Notes: generated by a model not told the origin, from the sequence alone. Counted from the first letter of the stretch, positions 1-8,909 are shown. The stretch: DNA of 64,000 nucleotides from Sphingomonas sp. Leaf34 (GCF_001421805.1 NZ_LMLC01000001.1:992001-1056000); one strand, 5' to 3'. Numbers and translations: made by a program.

Positions 1-603
1 ACCCGTGACGCGCTTATAGTCCGCCTCGCCGTAGCTGGCGCCGAGCGATCCGAAGGTGTCGAGCTGCGGCAGGCGCGACAGGATGTTGATCGTGCCCCCC
101 GCCGAGCCGCGACCGCCGAGCGTCGAATCCGAGCCGCGAACGATCTGGACCGAATCAACCGCGAATACTTCGCGCGTCTGCGACGCTAGATCGCGGACGC
201 CGTCGACATAGATGCTGCCCTGGCTGTCGAACCCACGGATGAAGGGACGGTCGCCGATCGGATTGCCACCCTCCGCCGCGCCGAAGGTGATGCCGGGCAC
301 GGTGCGCAGCGCGTCGGCGAGGCTGTTCGAGCCGGTCTGCTCGATCACTTCCTTGGGCAGGACGATCACCGACCGCGGCGTGTTGACCAGCGGCGCGACC
401 TGCTTGGGGCCTTCGTCGTGAATGCGCTGGCCGTTGACGAGGATTTCCTCGCGCTGCTGCGCATCCGTCACTGGTGCCGCCGCCTTGTCGGCATCCGCCG
501 CATAGGCCGGCGCGGTCGCGAAGGCACCGACGCACGACAGAGCAAGGAACGCGGGCACGGAGGACGAACGCGGCAACGATGCGCGCGGCGACGGTAGCGA
601 CAT
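1..603 (-). CDS. TonB-dependent siderophore receptor, N-terminal part (runs off the window)
   Basis: Outer-membrane receptor that would import a ferric siderophore using TonB energy. Reading from the ATG at 603, the 201 visible residues show a signal peptide (hydrophobic core then AYA before ADADK, cleavage near residue 35), a short TonB-box-like stretch (EEILVNGQR), and a plug domain with the usual motifs: PRSVIVLPKEVIEQT, a VPGITFG stretch, RPFIRGFDSQGSIYVDG and VQIVRGSDSTLGGRGSAGG. The pattern resembles catecholate-siderophore (Fiu-type) receptors, but the substrate cannot be read from the plug. The barrel lies outside the window. Two Fur-box-like palindromes lie just upstream, which fits iron repression. 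Family assignment is strong; ligand is unknown. Confidence 0.9.
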   Translation of the reverse strand, partial: MSLPSPRASLPRSSSVPAFLALSCVGAFATAPAYAADADKAAAPVTDAQQREEILVNGQRIHDEGPKQVAPLVNTPRSVIVLPKEVIEQTGSNSLADALRTVPGITFGAAEGGNPIGDRPFIRGFDSQGSIYVDGVRDLASQTREVFAVDSVQIVRGSDSTLGGRGSAGGTINILSRLPQLDTFGSLGASYGEADYKRVTG

Positions 604-632
604 GGACAAACCCCTTTGTTCTTGAGGGGCTC

Positions 633-684
633 GCTATTGAGAGTCGTTCGCACTGTCAACGCTAATGCGAGTAGTTCTCAACGC
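633..684 (-). promoter_or_regulatory. Two tandem Fur-box-like palindromes upstream of the receptor gene
   Basis: Two 24-base copies at about 633-656 and 661-684 share most positions (GCTAxTGxGAGTxGTTCxCA) and are roughly palindromic. Both resemble the TGAGAAT-type Fur box. They lie 30-80 bases upstream of the TonB-dependent receptor ATG, where iron-dependent repression would act. Seen by eye only; no matrix score was computed. Confidence 0.5.
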
Positions 685-920
685 AAATTAACGAAGAGCC
701 ATGTTCTCAACGCGCTAGCAAGATTGGGCGGATCGTCTGCGACAATGCGGATGGCGTCGATCTCGGCGACGAGCGCCGACAGCGGCAGCGCGAGACGCGT
801 TGCCGCTACCTCGAGCGCCTGCCAGAAGACGGGTTCGAGACTGATCGAGGTCTGGTGGCCAGCGATGGTGATCGAGCGTTTGACGGGGCCGTGGAAGCCG
901 CCGGCTGGCGCCTCGATCAC
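678..920 (-). CDS. Ribbon-helix-helix domain protein, 80 aa
   Basis: Small protein resembling the alphaproteobacterial ribbon-helix-helix family (RHH_4 type), probably a DNA-binding regulator. The pattern KRSITIAGHQTSISLEP is the beta strand and first helix, followed by FWQALEVAATRLALPLSALVAEID and a C-terminal LASALRTWLFVNLR helix. The GTG at 920 was chosen because it starts 7 bases after the cobT stop (928-930); the first ATG, at 989, would give a 62-base overlap with cobT and a non-family N-terminus. Placement suggests co-transcription with cobS-cobT. Whether it controls the cobaltochelatase genes is not shown. Confidence 0.72.
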   Translation of the reverse strand: MIEAPAGGFHGPVKRSITIAGHQTSISLEPVFWQALEVAATRLALPLSALVAEIDAIRIVADDPPNLASALRTWLFVNLR

Positions 921-927
921 GCGGCGA

Positions 928-2751
928 TCACTCGGTGTCGAACAGCGACGCGAGCTGTTCGATGATCGTCCCGCCAAGCTGCTCGACATCCATGATCGTC
1001 ACGGCGCGCGCATAATAGCGGGTGACGTCGTGGCCGATGCCGATCGCGACGAGCTCGACCGGCGACTTGCTCTCGATCCAGCCGATCACCTGGCGCAGAT
1101 GGCGTTCGAGGTACGAGCCCGAGTTCACGCTAAGCGTCGAATCATCGACCGGCGCGCCGTCGCTGATCACCATCAGGATGCGACGCTCCTCGGGCCGCGC
1201 GACCAGCCGCGCATGCGCCCACATCAGCGCCTCGCCGTCGATATTTTCCTTCAGCAACCCCTCGCGCATCATCAGCCCGAGCGAGTTGCGCGCGCGCCGC
1301 CACGGTTCGTCGGCGCGCTTGTAGACGATGTGACGAATGTCGTTGAGCCGCCCCGGCTGCGGCGGACGCCCGGCGGCGAGCCACGTCTCGCGGCTCTGTC
1401 CGCCCTTCCAGGCGCGCGTCGTGAAGCCGAGGATCTCGGTCTTCACACCGCAGCGCTCGAGCGTGCGCGCGAGGATGTCCGCGCTGATCGCCGCGATCGA
1501 GATCGGTCGTCCGCGCATCGATCCCGAATTGTCGATCAGCAGGGTCACGACGGTATCGCGGAAATCGGTCTCGCGCTCGGCCTTGTAGCTCAGCGACAGC
1601 GTCGGGTTGACGATCACGCGCGCCAGCCGCGCGGCGTCGAGAATGCCCTCCTCCTGGTCGAAATCCCACGACCGCGACTGCTGCGCCATCAGGCGGCGCT
1701 GCAGGCGGTTGGCAAGCTTCGACACGGTCGATTGCAGATGCACGAGCTGCTGGTCGAGATAGCCGCGCAGCCGCGCCAGTTCGTCCGCGTCGCACAGCTC
1801 GGTCGCGGCGATCACCTCGTCGAACTGCGTCGTCCACGGCTTGTAGTCGAACGCGCCGCCCATGTCCGCGAAGGGGCGGTTCGGGCGGACCGGCTGCATC
1901 CCCTCCTCGCCATCGTCGCCTGGCTCGCCGTCGATGTCGTCCATCGACTCGTCGCTCTGCTCCTGGCCGTCGCTTTCCTCGTTCTGCTGCTCGGCCTGTT
2001 CGCCGCGCGCCTCGACTTCGCCCTGGCCGTCCTCGCCCTGGTCGTCGCCTTCGTCGCCCTCGTCCTGCTGCTGCTCGTCGGTGCCCTCGTCCTCGGAGCC
2101 GCCCTCGTCGCTCTCCTCGGGGACCTGATCGCCTTCGACGAGTTCCAGCTCCTGCAGCATCTTCCGCGCGAGACCCTGGAATGCTTTCTGGTCGTCGAGC
2201 GCGTAGGCCAGCGCGTCGAGATCGGTCTTGCTCTCGATCCACTCACGCACCAGCGCGAGCCCGGGCGCGGCGATCGCGGGCGAATCCTGCCCGGTCAGCT
2301 TCTCGCGCACCATCAGGCCAAGCGCGGTCGACAGCGGCACTTCGTCACGATTGCGCGCACGCGTGATCGGATCGGCGCGGAGCCGAACGTCGAGCGCACG
2401 ATCCAGATTGTCCGCGATCCCCGCATAGCCGCGCGACCCGAGCGCCTCGATCCGCGCGGTCTCGACCGAATCGAAAACCGCGCGGGCGACTGCTTCGACC
2501 GGTGCGGCGCGGTTGTGCAGCGCGATGTCGTGCAGCTTCAGCCGCAGCGCGAAGCCATCGGCGAACCCACGCGCCTCCGCCACCTGCTCGGCCGGCAAGG
2601 CGCGGGCGGGCATCGGCACCTTGATATGCTTGCCGCTCTGCGTCGGCGCGTCCGCGGTGAAGGCGAGCTCGACCTCGGGCTCCTCCGCGATTGCGCGTGC
2701 CGTCCCGGCCAGAACCGCCTTAAAGCGATCGAGAGGCGTTTCGTTCGCCAA
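928..2751 (-). CDS. cobT: Aerobic cobaltochelatase subunit CobT
   Basis: Large accessory subunit of the ATP-dependent cobaltochelatase that inserts cobalt into hydrogenobyrinate a,c-diamide in aerobic cobalamin synthesis; it forms an AAA+ chaperone-like complex with CobS that acts on CobN. The 607 residues show the expected layout: N-terminal helical region, a very acidic linker rich in Glu, Asp and Gln around residues 210-285, and a C-terminal VWA domain with the MIDAS motif DNSGSM. Length is normal. The ATG at 2751 lies 4 bases after the cobS stop. CobN is not in this window. Confidence 0.96.
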   Translation of the reverse strand: MANETPLDRFKAVLAGTARAIAEEPEVELAFTADAPTQSGKHIKVPMPARALPAEQVAEARGFADGFALRLKLHDIALHNRAAPVEAVARAVFDSVETARIEALGSRGYAGIADNLDRALDVRLRADPITRARNRDEVPLSTALGLMVREKLTGQDSPAIAAPGLALVREWIESKTDLDALAYALDDQKAFQGLARKMLQELELVEGDQVPEESDEGGSEDEGTDEQQQDEGDEGDDQGEDGQGEVEARGEQAEQQNEESDGQEQSDESMDDIDGEPGDDGEEGMQPVRPNRPFADMGGAFDYKPWTTQFDEVIAATELCDADELARLRGYLDQQLVHLQSTVSKLANRLQRRLMAQQSRSWDFDQEEGILDAARLARVIVNPTLSLSYKAERETDFRDTVVTLLIDNSGSMRGRPISIAAISADILARTLERCGVKTEILGFTTRAWKGGQSRETWLAAGRPPQPGRLNDIRHIVYKRADEPWRRARNSLGLMMREGLLKENIDGEALMWAHARLVARPEERRILMVISDGAPVDDSTLSVNSGSYLERHLRQVIGWIESKSPVELVAIGIGHDVTRYYARAVTIMDVEQLGGTIIEQLASLFDTE

Positions 2752-2755
2752 AAGC

Positions 2756-3760
2756 TTACGCCTTGCCCACCACGCTCTCGGGGAGATCCTTGCCGAACAC
2801 GCGCTGGTAATATTCCGCCACCAGCGGCCGCTCGGCCTCGTCGCACTTGTTGAGGAAGCTCAACCGAAATGCGAAGCCGACATCGCCGAAGATCAGCGCG
2901 TTCTGTGCCCAGGTGATCACGGTGCGCGGGCTCATCACGGTCGAGATGTCACCGTTGACGAAGCCCTTGCGCGTCATGTCGGCGACGCGGACCATGTTCT
3001 CAACGACCTTCTTGCCGTCGGGCTTGTCATATTCGCCCGACTTGGCGAGTACGATCTGCGCCTCGACCTTGGCGGGCAGGTAGTTGAGCGTGACGACGAT
3101 GTTCCAGCGATCCATCTGGCCCTGGTTGATCTGCTGCGTGCCGTGATACAGCCCGCTGGTGTCGCCGAGGCCGACCGTGTTGGCGGTCGCGAACAGGCGG
3201 AACCACGGGTTCGGGCGGATCACGCGGTTCTGGTCCAGCAACGTCAGCTTGCCCTCGGTCTCCAGCACGCGCTGGATCACGAACATCACGTCCGGGCGCC
3301 CTGCGTCATATTCGTCGAACACGAGCGCAGTCGGGGTCTGAAGCGCCCAGGGCAGCAGGCCTTCGCGGAACTCGGTGATCTGCTGGCCGTCCTTGAGCAC
3401 GATCGCGTCGCGACCGATCAGGTCGATTCGGCTGATATGCGCGTCGAGGTTGATGCGGATGCACGGCCATTTGAGGCGCGCCGCAACCTGCTCGATATGC
3501 GTCGACTTGCCGGTGCCGTGATAGCCCTGGACCATCACGCGACGGTTATGCGCAAAACCTGCCAGGACGGCGAGCGTGGTGTCCGCATCGAAGACATACG
3601 CCGGATCGAGATCGGGGACGCGCTCGTCGGCTTCCGAGAAGGCGGGCACTTCCATGTCGGAATCGATGCCGAACATCTCGCGCACCTTCACCATGCGGTC
3701 GGGGGCGTCGAGGATCGTGGTCTCGCGGCTGTCGGGCTGGGTATTCGGGATATCGGTCAT
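2756..3760 (-). CDS. cobS: Aerobic cobaltochelatase AAA+ subunit CobS
   Basis: MoxR-type AAA+ ATPase partner of CobT in cobalt insertion. The 334 residues include a Walker [10 protein letters not shown] near residue 100, a Walker [10 protein letters not shown] near 165, and a sensor-1 LFATANT near 210. The start MTDIPNTQP at 3760 is an ATG and the length matches the family. First gene of a cobS-cobT-RHH set reading leftwards. About 300 bases with REP-like palindromes separate it from the J-domain gene, so it probably has its own promoter; no cobalamin riboswitch was recognised upstream. Confidence 0.96.
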   Translation of the reverse strand: MTDIPNTQPDSRETTILDAPDRMVKVREMFGIDSDMEVPAFSEADERVPDLDPAYVFDADTTLAVLAGFAHNRRVMVQGYHGTGKSTHIEQVAARLKWPCIRINLDAHISRIDLIGRDAIVLKDGQQITEFREGLLPWALQTPTALVFDEYDAGRPDVMFVIQRVLETEGKLTLLDQNRVIRPNPWFRLFATANTVGLGDTSGLYHGTQQINQGQMDRWNIVVTLNYLPAKVEAQIVLAKSGEYDKPDGKKVVENMVRVADMTRKGFVNGDISTVMSPRTVITWAQNALIFGDVGFAFRLSFLNKCDEAERPLVAEYYQRVFGKDLPESVVGKA

Positions 3761-3936
3761 GTTGGCCTCGTGTTCCCGGTAGCTCTAGGCCAAGCGCGGG
3801 CTGTTACTCAACCGCCGCTGTACGATTGGTCGGGCGATTGACCGGATGAGTTAGACGAACCGCCGGGATAGCAGCGGGTTCCGGATCGGGCGGCGTGAAA
3901 TCTCGATCAGAGTAAGCATGCATCATACCGCACGGC

Positions 3937-4052
3937 CGTCATCCGAGCGAACGCCGGAATCCCACAACCGTCATCCCAGCGAACGCTGGGATCCAGAGCC
4001 CCACTCGATTCCATGCTTGGCTCTGGATCCTGGGTCGAGCCCAGGATGACGG
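3937..4052. repeat. REP-like element, family A (GTCATCC type), one solo half plus a paired unit
   Basis: A single half-element (GTCATCCGAGCGAACGCCGG) at about 3937-3965 is followed by a pair whose left arm at 3969-4000 (CGTCATCCCAGCGAACGCTG...) is mirrored by a right arm at 4019-4052 ending in CCAGGATGACGG. The outer arms pair with each other and the left arm also folds on itself. Related units lie at 12728-12812, 22701-22784 and 53636-53716. This covers most of the cobS to J-domain gap. Confidence 0.8.
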
Positions 4053-4057
4053 AGTGG

Positions 4058-4666
4058 TTACGCGAACGCGGCCGCGCCCTTCAGATGCTGGTACGCGGCG
4101 ATCACCTTCTGCAACTCCGATTCATGCGCACGGTCGCCGCCGTTGCGATCGGGGTGATAGCGGCGCACGAGTTCGCTGTAGCGTTTGCGCAGCGTGGTCC
4201 GGTCGGTGTCCGTCCCCAGCCCGAGCACGCGCAACGACCGTCGTTCGCCATCGGATAACACGCGACCGTCCTTGCGCGCTGCCGCCATCCGTTCCCCGAA
4301 GCGCGCACCGATCGCGTCGATCGGGTCGGCGAAGTCCGCCCATTTGGGCGGCGTGTCGCCGCCGCCATGCGCGAACGCACGCGTCTCGCGCTCCCAGCCC
4401 GCCATCGGCCGCTGGGCATGATGGATCTCGTCCGCGGTCATCCCGTCGAAGAAATTATAGCCGGCGTTGAACGCGCGGACATGCTCGAGGCAGAACCAGC
4501 GGAACTGCGGCGGCCCGCTGTCACTCGGCCCTTCCAAAGGCGGCGCGCGAAATTCGCCCGGTCCTTCGCAATCGCGCCACATGCAGACGCGCCCGGTCCC
4601 TTCCACGCGGCCGTGAAAGCGCGGGCTGGGGCGTTCCTTGCGATTGTTCTCACCGTCTTCGCTCAC
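4058..4666 (-). CDS. J-domain (DnaJ-like) protein
   Basis: Probable Hsp70 co-chaperone. The C-terminus carries a complete J domain (from about residue 140) with the diagnostic HPD in RRYHPDRNGGD. The N-terminal part has the features of a sphingomonad family: RFHGRVEGTGRVC, two cysteine pairs that could bind metal (CMWRDC and a later WFCLEH), and FNAGYNFFDGM. I chose the GTG at 4666 (VSEDGEN) because it gives a 202-residue protein beginning just before the conserved RFHGRVEG; longer frames run into the divergent bolA gene. Only 39 bases separate it from bolA. Client and localisation are unknown. Confidence 0.85.
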   Translation of the reverse strand: MSEDGENNRKERPSPRFHGRVEGTGRVCMWRDCEGPGEFRAPPLEGPSDSGPPQFRWFCLEHVRAFNAGYNFFDGMTADEIHHAQRPMAGWERETRAFAHGGGDTPPKWADFADPIDAIGARFGERMAAARKDGRVLSDGERRSLRVLGLGTDTDRTTLRKRYSELVRRYHPDRNGGDRAHESELQKVIAAYQHLKGAAAFA

Positions 4667-4705
4667 TGGCTCCCCGCGCTTTCCGAAACGGGCTATATAG
4701 GTTCG

Positions 4706-4993
4706 ATGACAGACCTCGCCACCGGCTCCGTACAGGACCAGATCACCGCGCGCCTCACCACCGCGCTCGCGCCCACGCAGTTTACCGTCGTCAACGAGAG
4801 CGGACTCCATGCCGGCCACATGGGCGACGACGGCACCGGCGAGACGCATTTCCGCGTCGAGGTGGAAACACCGGCATTCGAAGGCCTTAACCGCGTCGCG
4901 CGCCAGCGGCTCGTAAACCAGGCGCTCGCCGACCTGTTGAGCACGAAGATCCACGCGCTCGCCATCAAGGCCCGCGCGCCCGGGGAGCTCTGA
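4706..4993 (+). CDS. BolA family protein
   Basis: Small BolA-type protein (95 residues) of the class that pairs with monothiol glutaredoxins and takes part in iron-sulfur or iron homeostasis. Visible family features are the GHMG stretch, the VETPAFEGLNRVARQRLVNQAL block and a C-terminal IHALAIKA strand. The ATG at 4706 follows a TATATAG stretch in the 39-base gap shared with the divergent J-domain gene. Its TGA overlaps the next ATG by one base (TGATG), so translation is probably coupled to the GST gene. The exact BolA subtype cannot be settled by eye. Confidence 0.9.
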   Translation: MTDLATGSVQDQITARLTTALAPTQFTVVNESGLHAGHMGDDGTGETHFRVEVETPAFEGLNRVARQRLVNQALADLLSTKIHALAIKARAPGEL

Positions 4994-5700
4994 TGGCGTA
5001 CAAGCTCTGGTACTGGCCCTCGCTCCAGGGACGCGGCGAGTTCGTCCGCCTCGCGCTCGAAGGGGCAGAGATCGCGTATGAGGATTGCGCGCGCGGCGTA
5101 GGCGAAGAGGGTTTGCTCGCCGATCTGAACGACCGCACCGGACGGACGCCGTTCGCGCCGCCCTATCTCGAACTCGACGGGCTGGTCATCGCGCAAGTCG
5201 CCAACATCCTGCTGTATCTCGGCGAGCGCCACGGCCTTGCGCCATCGACCATGGCCGACCGGCTCTGGCTCAACCAGCTGCAGCTGACGATCGCCGATCT
5301 CGTCGCAGAGGTCCATAATGTCCACCATCCGGTCGCGATGATGGACTATTACGACGACCAGAAGCCCGAGGCCGCGCGCGCAGCCAAGCAGTTCCGCGAC
5401 GAGCGCCTCCCGAAATTCCTCGGCCATTTCGAGGATGCGGCGCAGGCCAATCCGGGCGAGTGGTTGATCGACCACCGCTGGAGCTATGCCGACACCTCGC
5501 TGTTCCAGATCGTCGAGGGGCTGCGCTACATGTTCCCGCAGCGGATGGAGACGCTCGAACCGGACTATCCCAATCTCCTCCGCATCCGCGACCGGGTCGC
5601 CGACCTGCCCGGCATCAAGGCGTATTTGCAAAGCGACCGCCGGATCGCGTTCAACACCGACGGCATCTTCCGCCATTATCCCGAACTGGATGCGGCATGA
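4993..5700 (+). CDS. Glutathione S-transferase family protein
   Basis: Soluble GST of 235 residues. The N-terminal thioredoxin-like domain starts LWYWPSLQGRGEFVRLAL, where the early Tyr and Arg positions match the sigma-like GST N-domain; DGLVIAQVANILLYLG is the glutathione gamma-Glu binding segment (a Gln-Val-Ala-Asn in place of the more common QSxAI). The helical C-domain follows from about residue 95. Coupled to bolA by a one-base stop/start overlap, which suggests a shared role in thiol or redox homeostasis. Substrate unknown. Confidence 0.88.
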   Translation: MAYKLWYWPSLQGRGEFVRLALEGAEIAYEDCARGVGEEGLLADLNDRTGRTPFAPPYLELDGLVIAQVANILLYLGERHGLAPSTMADRLWLNQLQLTIADLVAEVHNVHHPVAMMDYYDDQKPEAARAAKQFRDERLPKFLGHFEDAAQANPGEWLIDHRWSYADTSLFQIVEGLRYMFPQRMETLEPDYPNLLRIRDRVADLPGIKAYLQSDRRIAFNTDGIFRHYPELDAA

Positions 5701-5711
5701 GCATGCCCGAA

Positions 5712-5836
5712 TCCTCCCCCGCCAGGGGGAGGTGGATCGCGCAGCGAGACGGAGGGGGCGGGAAGCGATGACTGTCGTTCCGTGTCCTCCCCCTCCGTCA
5801 GGCTTTGCCTGCCACCTCCCCCTGACGGGGGAGGAT
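5712..5836. repeat. REP-like pair, family B (CTCCCCCGCCAGGGGGAG type)
   Basis: Two inverted hairpin units, at about 5712-5735 and 5808-5836, bracket a variable middle containing two further complementary stretches (CAGCGAGACGGAGG near 5742 and CCTCCGTCAGG near 5791). The right hairpin CCTCCCCCTGACGGGGGAGG reaches to within 3 bases of the NUDIX start codon and holds its Shine-Dalgarno. Same family as 7198-7313, 48413-48537 and 59286-59410. Confidence 0.85.
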
Positions 5837-5838
5837 TC

Positions 5839-6288
5839 ATGAGCGGGCGCACACCGCGCCCTGCCGCGCGGATCCTGCTGGTCGACGGTGAAGACCGCGT
5901 GCTGATGTTTCGCTTCACCCCCGACGATCGCCCGCCGCTCTGGTGCACGCCCGGCGGCGCGGTCGATCCGGGCGAGAGCTATGCCGCCGCCGCGCGCCGC
6001 GAGCTCTGGGAGGACGTCGGCCTCGACATCGACTGCGGCCCCGAGGTCGCGCAACGGACGATCGACTTCCTGACCTTCGACGGCGTCGAGGTCACCGCGG
6101 ACGAACGCTATTTCCGGGTCGACGTCGACACGTGCGACGTGAAGGCGGGCAATCTCACCGAACAGGAGAAGCAATTGCTCGTCGGTCACCGGTGGTTTTC
6201 CCGAAACGACATCGTCGCGCATGACGAAACCATCTATCCAGCAGACCTGGTCGACCTTCTCGACGCCTCGGAACCTGCCAAGGGATAG
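5839..6288 (+). CDS. NUDIX hydrolase
   Basis: Mg2+-dependent hydrolase of a nucleoside-diphosphate-linked substrate. The 149-residue protein has a NUDIX box beginning GGAVDPGESYAAAARRELWE, then DVGL; it fits Gx5Ex7REUxEExGU except that the second of the paired glutamates is Asp (ED instead of EE), a conservative change. The ATG at 5839 is chosen because GGGGGAGGAT sits directly before it, although that sequence is part of a REP hairpin. Substrate cannot be predicted. Confidence 0.88.
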   Translation: MSGRTPRPAARILLVDGEDRVLMFRFTPDDRPPLWCTPGGAVDPGESYAAAARRELWEDVGLDIDCGPEVAQRTIDFLTFDGVEVTADERYFRVDVDTCDVKAGNLTEQEKQLLVGHRWFSRNDIVAHDETIYPADLVDLLDASEPAKG

Positions 6289-6293
6289 CGCAC

Positions 6294-7193
6294 ATGCTCG
6301 ATGATTTCGTTCTCCAGACCATCCTGCCGTCGACGCACGATCTGGGCGGGTTCAAGGTTCACCGCACGCTGCCCAACAAGGAACGGACGATGGTCGGCCC
6401 GTTCCTGTTCTTCGACCAGATGGGCCCCGCGCATCTCGAGGTCGGGTCGGGCATCGACGTGCGGCCGCATCCGCACATCAACCTGTCGACCGTCACCTAT
6501 CTGTTCGACGGCGCGATCGACCACCGCGATTCGCTCGGCACGCAGGCGCGGATCGAGCCCGGCGCGGTCAATCTGATGACCGCGGGCCACGGCATCGTCC
6601 ATTCCGAACGCTCGCCTGGCGACGAGCGCGCCGGGGGGCCGACGCTGTCGGGGATCCAGACCTGGCTGGCGATGCCCGAGTCGGTCGAGGAGATCGATCC
6701 CGCGTTCGAGCACGTCACCAAGGCGCAATTGCCGGTGATCGATGCGCATGGCGCGCGCTCGCGGATCATCATGGGGAGTCTGTGGGGCCAGACCGCACCG
6801 ACCACGACCTATTCGGGCACGATCTACGCGGACATCGCGCTCGATCCCGGCGCGAGCGTGCCGATCGATGCGGCGGCGGAGGAACGCGCGATCTATCTCG
6901 CGATGGGCGAGGCGACGCTGGAGGGCGTGCCGCTCGAACCACAGGTGCTCTACGTGCTGCGTCCCGGCATCGCGGCGACGCTCCGCTCGGCGACCGGGGG
7001 GCGTGCGATGCTGTGCGGCGGCGACGCGTTCACGAGCCCGCGCCACGTCTGGTGGAACTTCGTCAGCTCCAGCCGCGACCGGATCGAACAGGCGAAACGC
7101 GACTGGAATGCGGGCAATTTCCCGAAGGTGCCCGGCGACGAGAAGGAATGGATCGAGATCCCCGCGGTCCCGAAGACCGTCAGCTACCCCTGA
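6294..7193 (+). CDS. Pirin family protein
   Basis: Cupin-fold, probably iron-binding protein of 299 residues. The N-terminal cupin shows the pirin metal signature: RPHPHINLSTVTYLFDG (two His), HRDSLG (His) and AGHGIVHSE (His and Glu). The C-terminal cupin is followed by the family stretch MLCGGDAF and a final WNFVSSSRDRIEQAKRDW. Pirins include quercetinases and transcription co-regulators; nothing here distinguishes these. Starts 5 bases after the NUDIX stop, so the two are probably co-transcribed. Confidence 0.93.
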   Translation: MLDDFVLQTILPSTHDLGGFKVHRTLPNKERTMVGPFLFFDQMGPAHLEVGSGIDVRPHPHINLSTVTYLFDGAIDHRDSLGTQARIEPGAVNLMTAGHGIVHSERSPGDERAGGPTLSGIQTWLAMPESVEEIDPAFEHVTKAQLPVIDAHGARSRIIMGSLWGQTAPTTTYSGTIYADIALDPGASVPIDAAAEERAIYLAMGEATLEGVPLEPQVLYVLRPGIAATLRSATGGRAMLCGGDAFTSPRHVWWNFVSSSRDRIEQAKRDWNAGNFPKVPGDEKEWIEIPAVPKTVSYP

Positions 7194-7197
7194 GAAA

Positions 7198-7313
7198 TCC
7201 TCCCCGCCAGGGGGAGATCGCGCAGCGAGACGGAGGGGGAGGACACGGAACGTTTCCCTTTCCTCCCCCTCCGTCAGGCTGACGCCTGCCACCTCCCCCT
7301 GGCGGGGGAGGAT
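7198..7313. repeat. REP-like pair, family B
   Basis: Right hairpin CACCTCCCCCTGGCGGGGGAGG at about 7289-7311 with a shortened left unit (CTCCCCGCCAGGGGGAG) at 7199-7216, and the same AGCGAGACGGAGG / CCTCCGTCAGG inner pair as the copy at 5712. Lies between the pirin stop and the hydrolase gene. Confidence 0.85.
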
Positions 7314-7427
7314 CGAAAATGCATCTGGCGCTTGTCCCGACCCCCGCGGTACCGCACACTCCCCAAAATTGGCGCAGACCAGATCGGCCCCCGAACCAGA
7401 AGGGGCCGACGAGCGGGAGAGAAAGAC

Positions 7428-8303
7428 ATGACCGAGCTGCAGAGCCTCCGACTATCCACCGGCGTGGACCTCGACGTCGCGATCAGCGGCGATCCCGCGC
7501 ATCCACCCGTCATCCTGCTCCACGGCTTTCCCGAATCGCACCGCACCTGGCGTAACATCGCCCCAGACCTCGCGCGCGACCATTATGTCATCGCCCCCGA
7601 CCAGCGCGGCTATGCCCGCTCGTCTAAGCCCGAGGGCGTCGCCAGCTACACCCCCGACAAGATCGTCGCCGACCTGCTCGCGCTCGCCGATCACCTGAAG
7701 ATCGACCGCTTCACGCTGGTCGGTCACGACTGGGGCGGCGCGGTTGCCTGGATGGCCGCGCTCCAGCATCCCGACCGGATCGAACGGCTGGTGATCGTCA
7801 ACGCGCCCCACCCGCTCGTCTTCCAGCGGACGATCTTCGACGATCCCGAACAGCGCAAGGCGAGCCAGTATATCCGCCGCTTCCGCGACACCAGTATCGA
7901 CCAGGGGCTGACCGGCGCGGGGCTCGAGAAATTCCTCGGCTCGACCTTCGCACATCATGTGACGCAGGCGATCGCGGGCAAGGACAAGGCCGCCTATCTC
8001 GACGAATGGTCGCAGCCGGGCGCGATGACCGCGATGCTCAACTGGTACCGCGCCAGCGCGATCGTCGTGCCCGCAATGGACGAGACGCCGCCGCGCCCCG
8101 CCTTCCTGGATGCGCCCTTCCCGCCGATGCGGATGCCGGTGCTGGTGATCTGGGGCATGCGCGACACCGCGCTGCTGCCGAGCCAGCTCGACCTTGCCGA
8201 CTATGTGCCCGAACTGACGATCGAAAAGGTCGATGCCGGGCATTTCGTACCCTGGGAAAAGCCCGAGGCGGTGATCGCCGCGATGCGCCGCTGGGGGATC
8301 TGA
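7428..8303 (+). CDS. Alpha/beta hydrolase, epoxide-hydrolase-like
   Basis: Cytoplasmic alpha/beta-hydrolase of 291 residues with the epoxide hydrolase/haloalkane dehalogenase signature: HGFPESHRTWR oxyanion region at about 32-42, nucleophile Asp101 in the elbow VGHDWGGA, a cap domain around residues 130-220, and a catalytic His in DAGHFVPWEKP near the end. An Asp nucleophile points to epoxide or dehalogenase chemistry rather than esterase. The ATG at 7428 has GAGAGAAAG upstream. Alternative: fluoroacetate dehalogenase-like. Physiological substrate unknown. Confidence 0.87.
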   Translation: MTELQSLRLSTGVDLDVAISGDPAHPPVILLHGFPESHRTWRNIAPDLARDHYVIAPDQRGYARSSKPEGVASYTPDKIVADLLALADHLKIDRFTLVGHDWGGAVAWMAALQHPDRIERLVIVNAPHPLVFQRTIFDDPEQRKASQYIRRFRDTSIDQGLTGAGLEKFLGSTFAHHVTQAIAGKDKAAYLDEWSQPGAMTAMLNWYRASAIVVPAMDETPPRPAFLDAPFPPMRMPVLVIWGMRDTALLPSQLDLADYVPELTIEKVDAGHFVPWEKPEAVIAAMRRWGI

Positions 8304-8429
8304 AAGACGCCAGCGCCCCTGCCGCTACCTGGCTGCTTCCTGACCACCGCATTCTGAAAGCATTCAGCGGCGAGGGAGCAAAACCTCTGTCATGCCGTTT
8401 GATACGGCGTTGAAGACAGGAGAGCAGTC

Positions 8430-8909
8430 ATGCGTAAGATGATCCTCGCGGCCGTTGCCGCCGCCACTTTGGTTCCCACGTTCGCCACCGCGCAGAGCTA
8501 TGGCGAAGTCCGCCGCGACCAGCGCGAAGTCCGCCAGAGCCAGCGCGAACTCCAGCAGGCCCGCCGTTATGGCGACCGCGGCGACATCCGCGAAGCCCGT
8601 CGCGAGCTGCGCGAAGACCGTCAGGAGCGCCGCGAGGACTGGCGTGACTATCGCCGCACGCACGGCAACGTCTATCGCCGCCCCGCTTATGTCGGCCCGC
8701 GCGGCTATCGCTATCGTCCGGTAAGCGTCGGCTACCGCTTCGCGCCAAATTACTATGGCCGTCAGTACTGGATCAACGATTATCAGACCTATCGCCTGTC
8801 GCGTCCGGCCTATGGCTATCAGCGCTGGGTCCGCTACGGCCGCGACGTCGTCCTGGTCGACACGCGCAACGGTCGCGTCGCGCAGGTCAACAACGGCTTC
8901 TTCTACTAA
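8430..8909 (+). CDS. RcnB family periplasmic protein
   Basis: Exported 159-residue protein. A signal peptide (MRKMILAAVAAATLVPTFATA, cleavage before QSYG) is followed by a highly charged Arg/Glu/Gln-rich coiled-coil-like region (about 25-80), then the RcnB-type C-terminal domain with YGYQRWVRYGRDVVLVDTRNGR near the end. E. coli RcnB influences Ni/Co efflux; many sphingomonad homologues have no assigned role, so metal function is inference from family only. ATG preceded by ACAGGAGAG. Stands alone after a 126-base gap. Confidence 0.85.
   Translation: MRKMILAAVAAATLVPTFATAQSYGEVRRDQREVRQSQRELQQARRYGDRGDIREARRELREDRQERREDWRDYRRTHGNVYRRPAYVGPRGYRYRPVSVGYRFAPNYYGRQYWINDYQTYRLSRPAYGYQRWVRYGRDVVLVDTRNGRVAQVNNGFFY

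Noticed and set aside
616..2853. Long open frame (745 codons) on the + strand opposite cobT
   Set aside because: The cobT frame on the other strand is a full, domain-complete protein. The + frame has low-complexity Arg/Leu-rich translation, typical of antisense frames in high-GC coding DNA.
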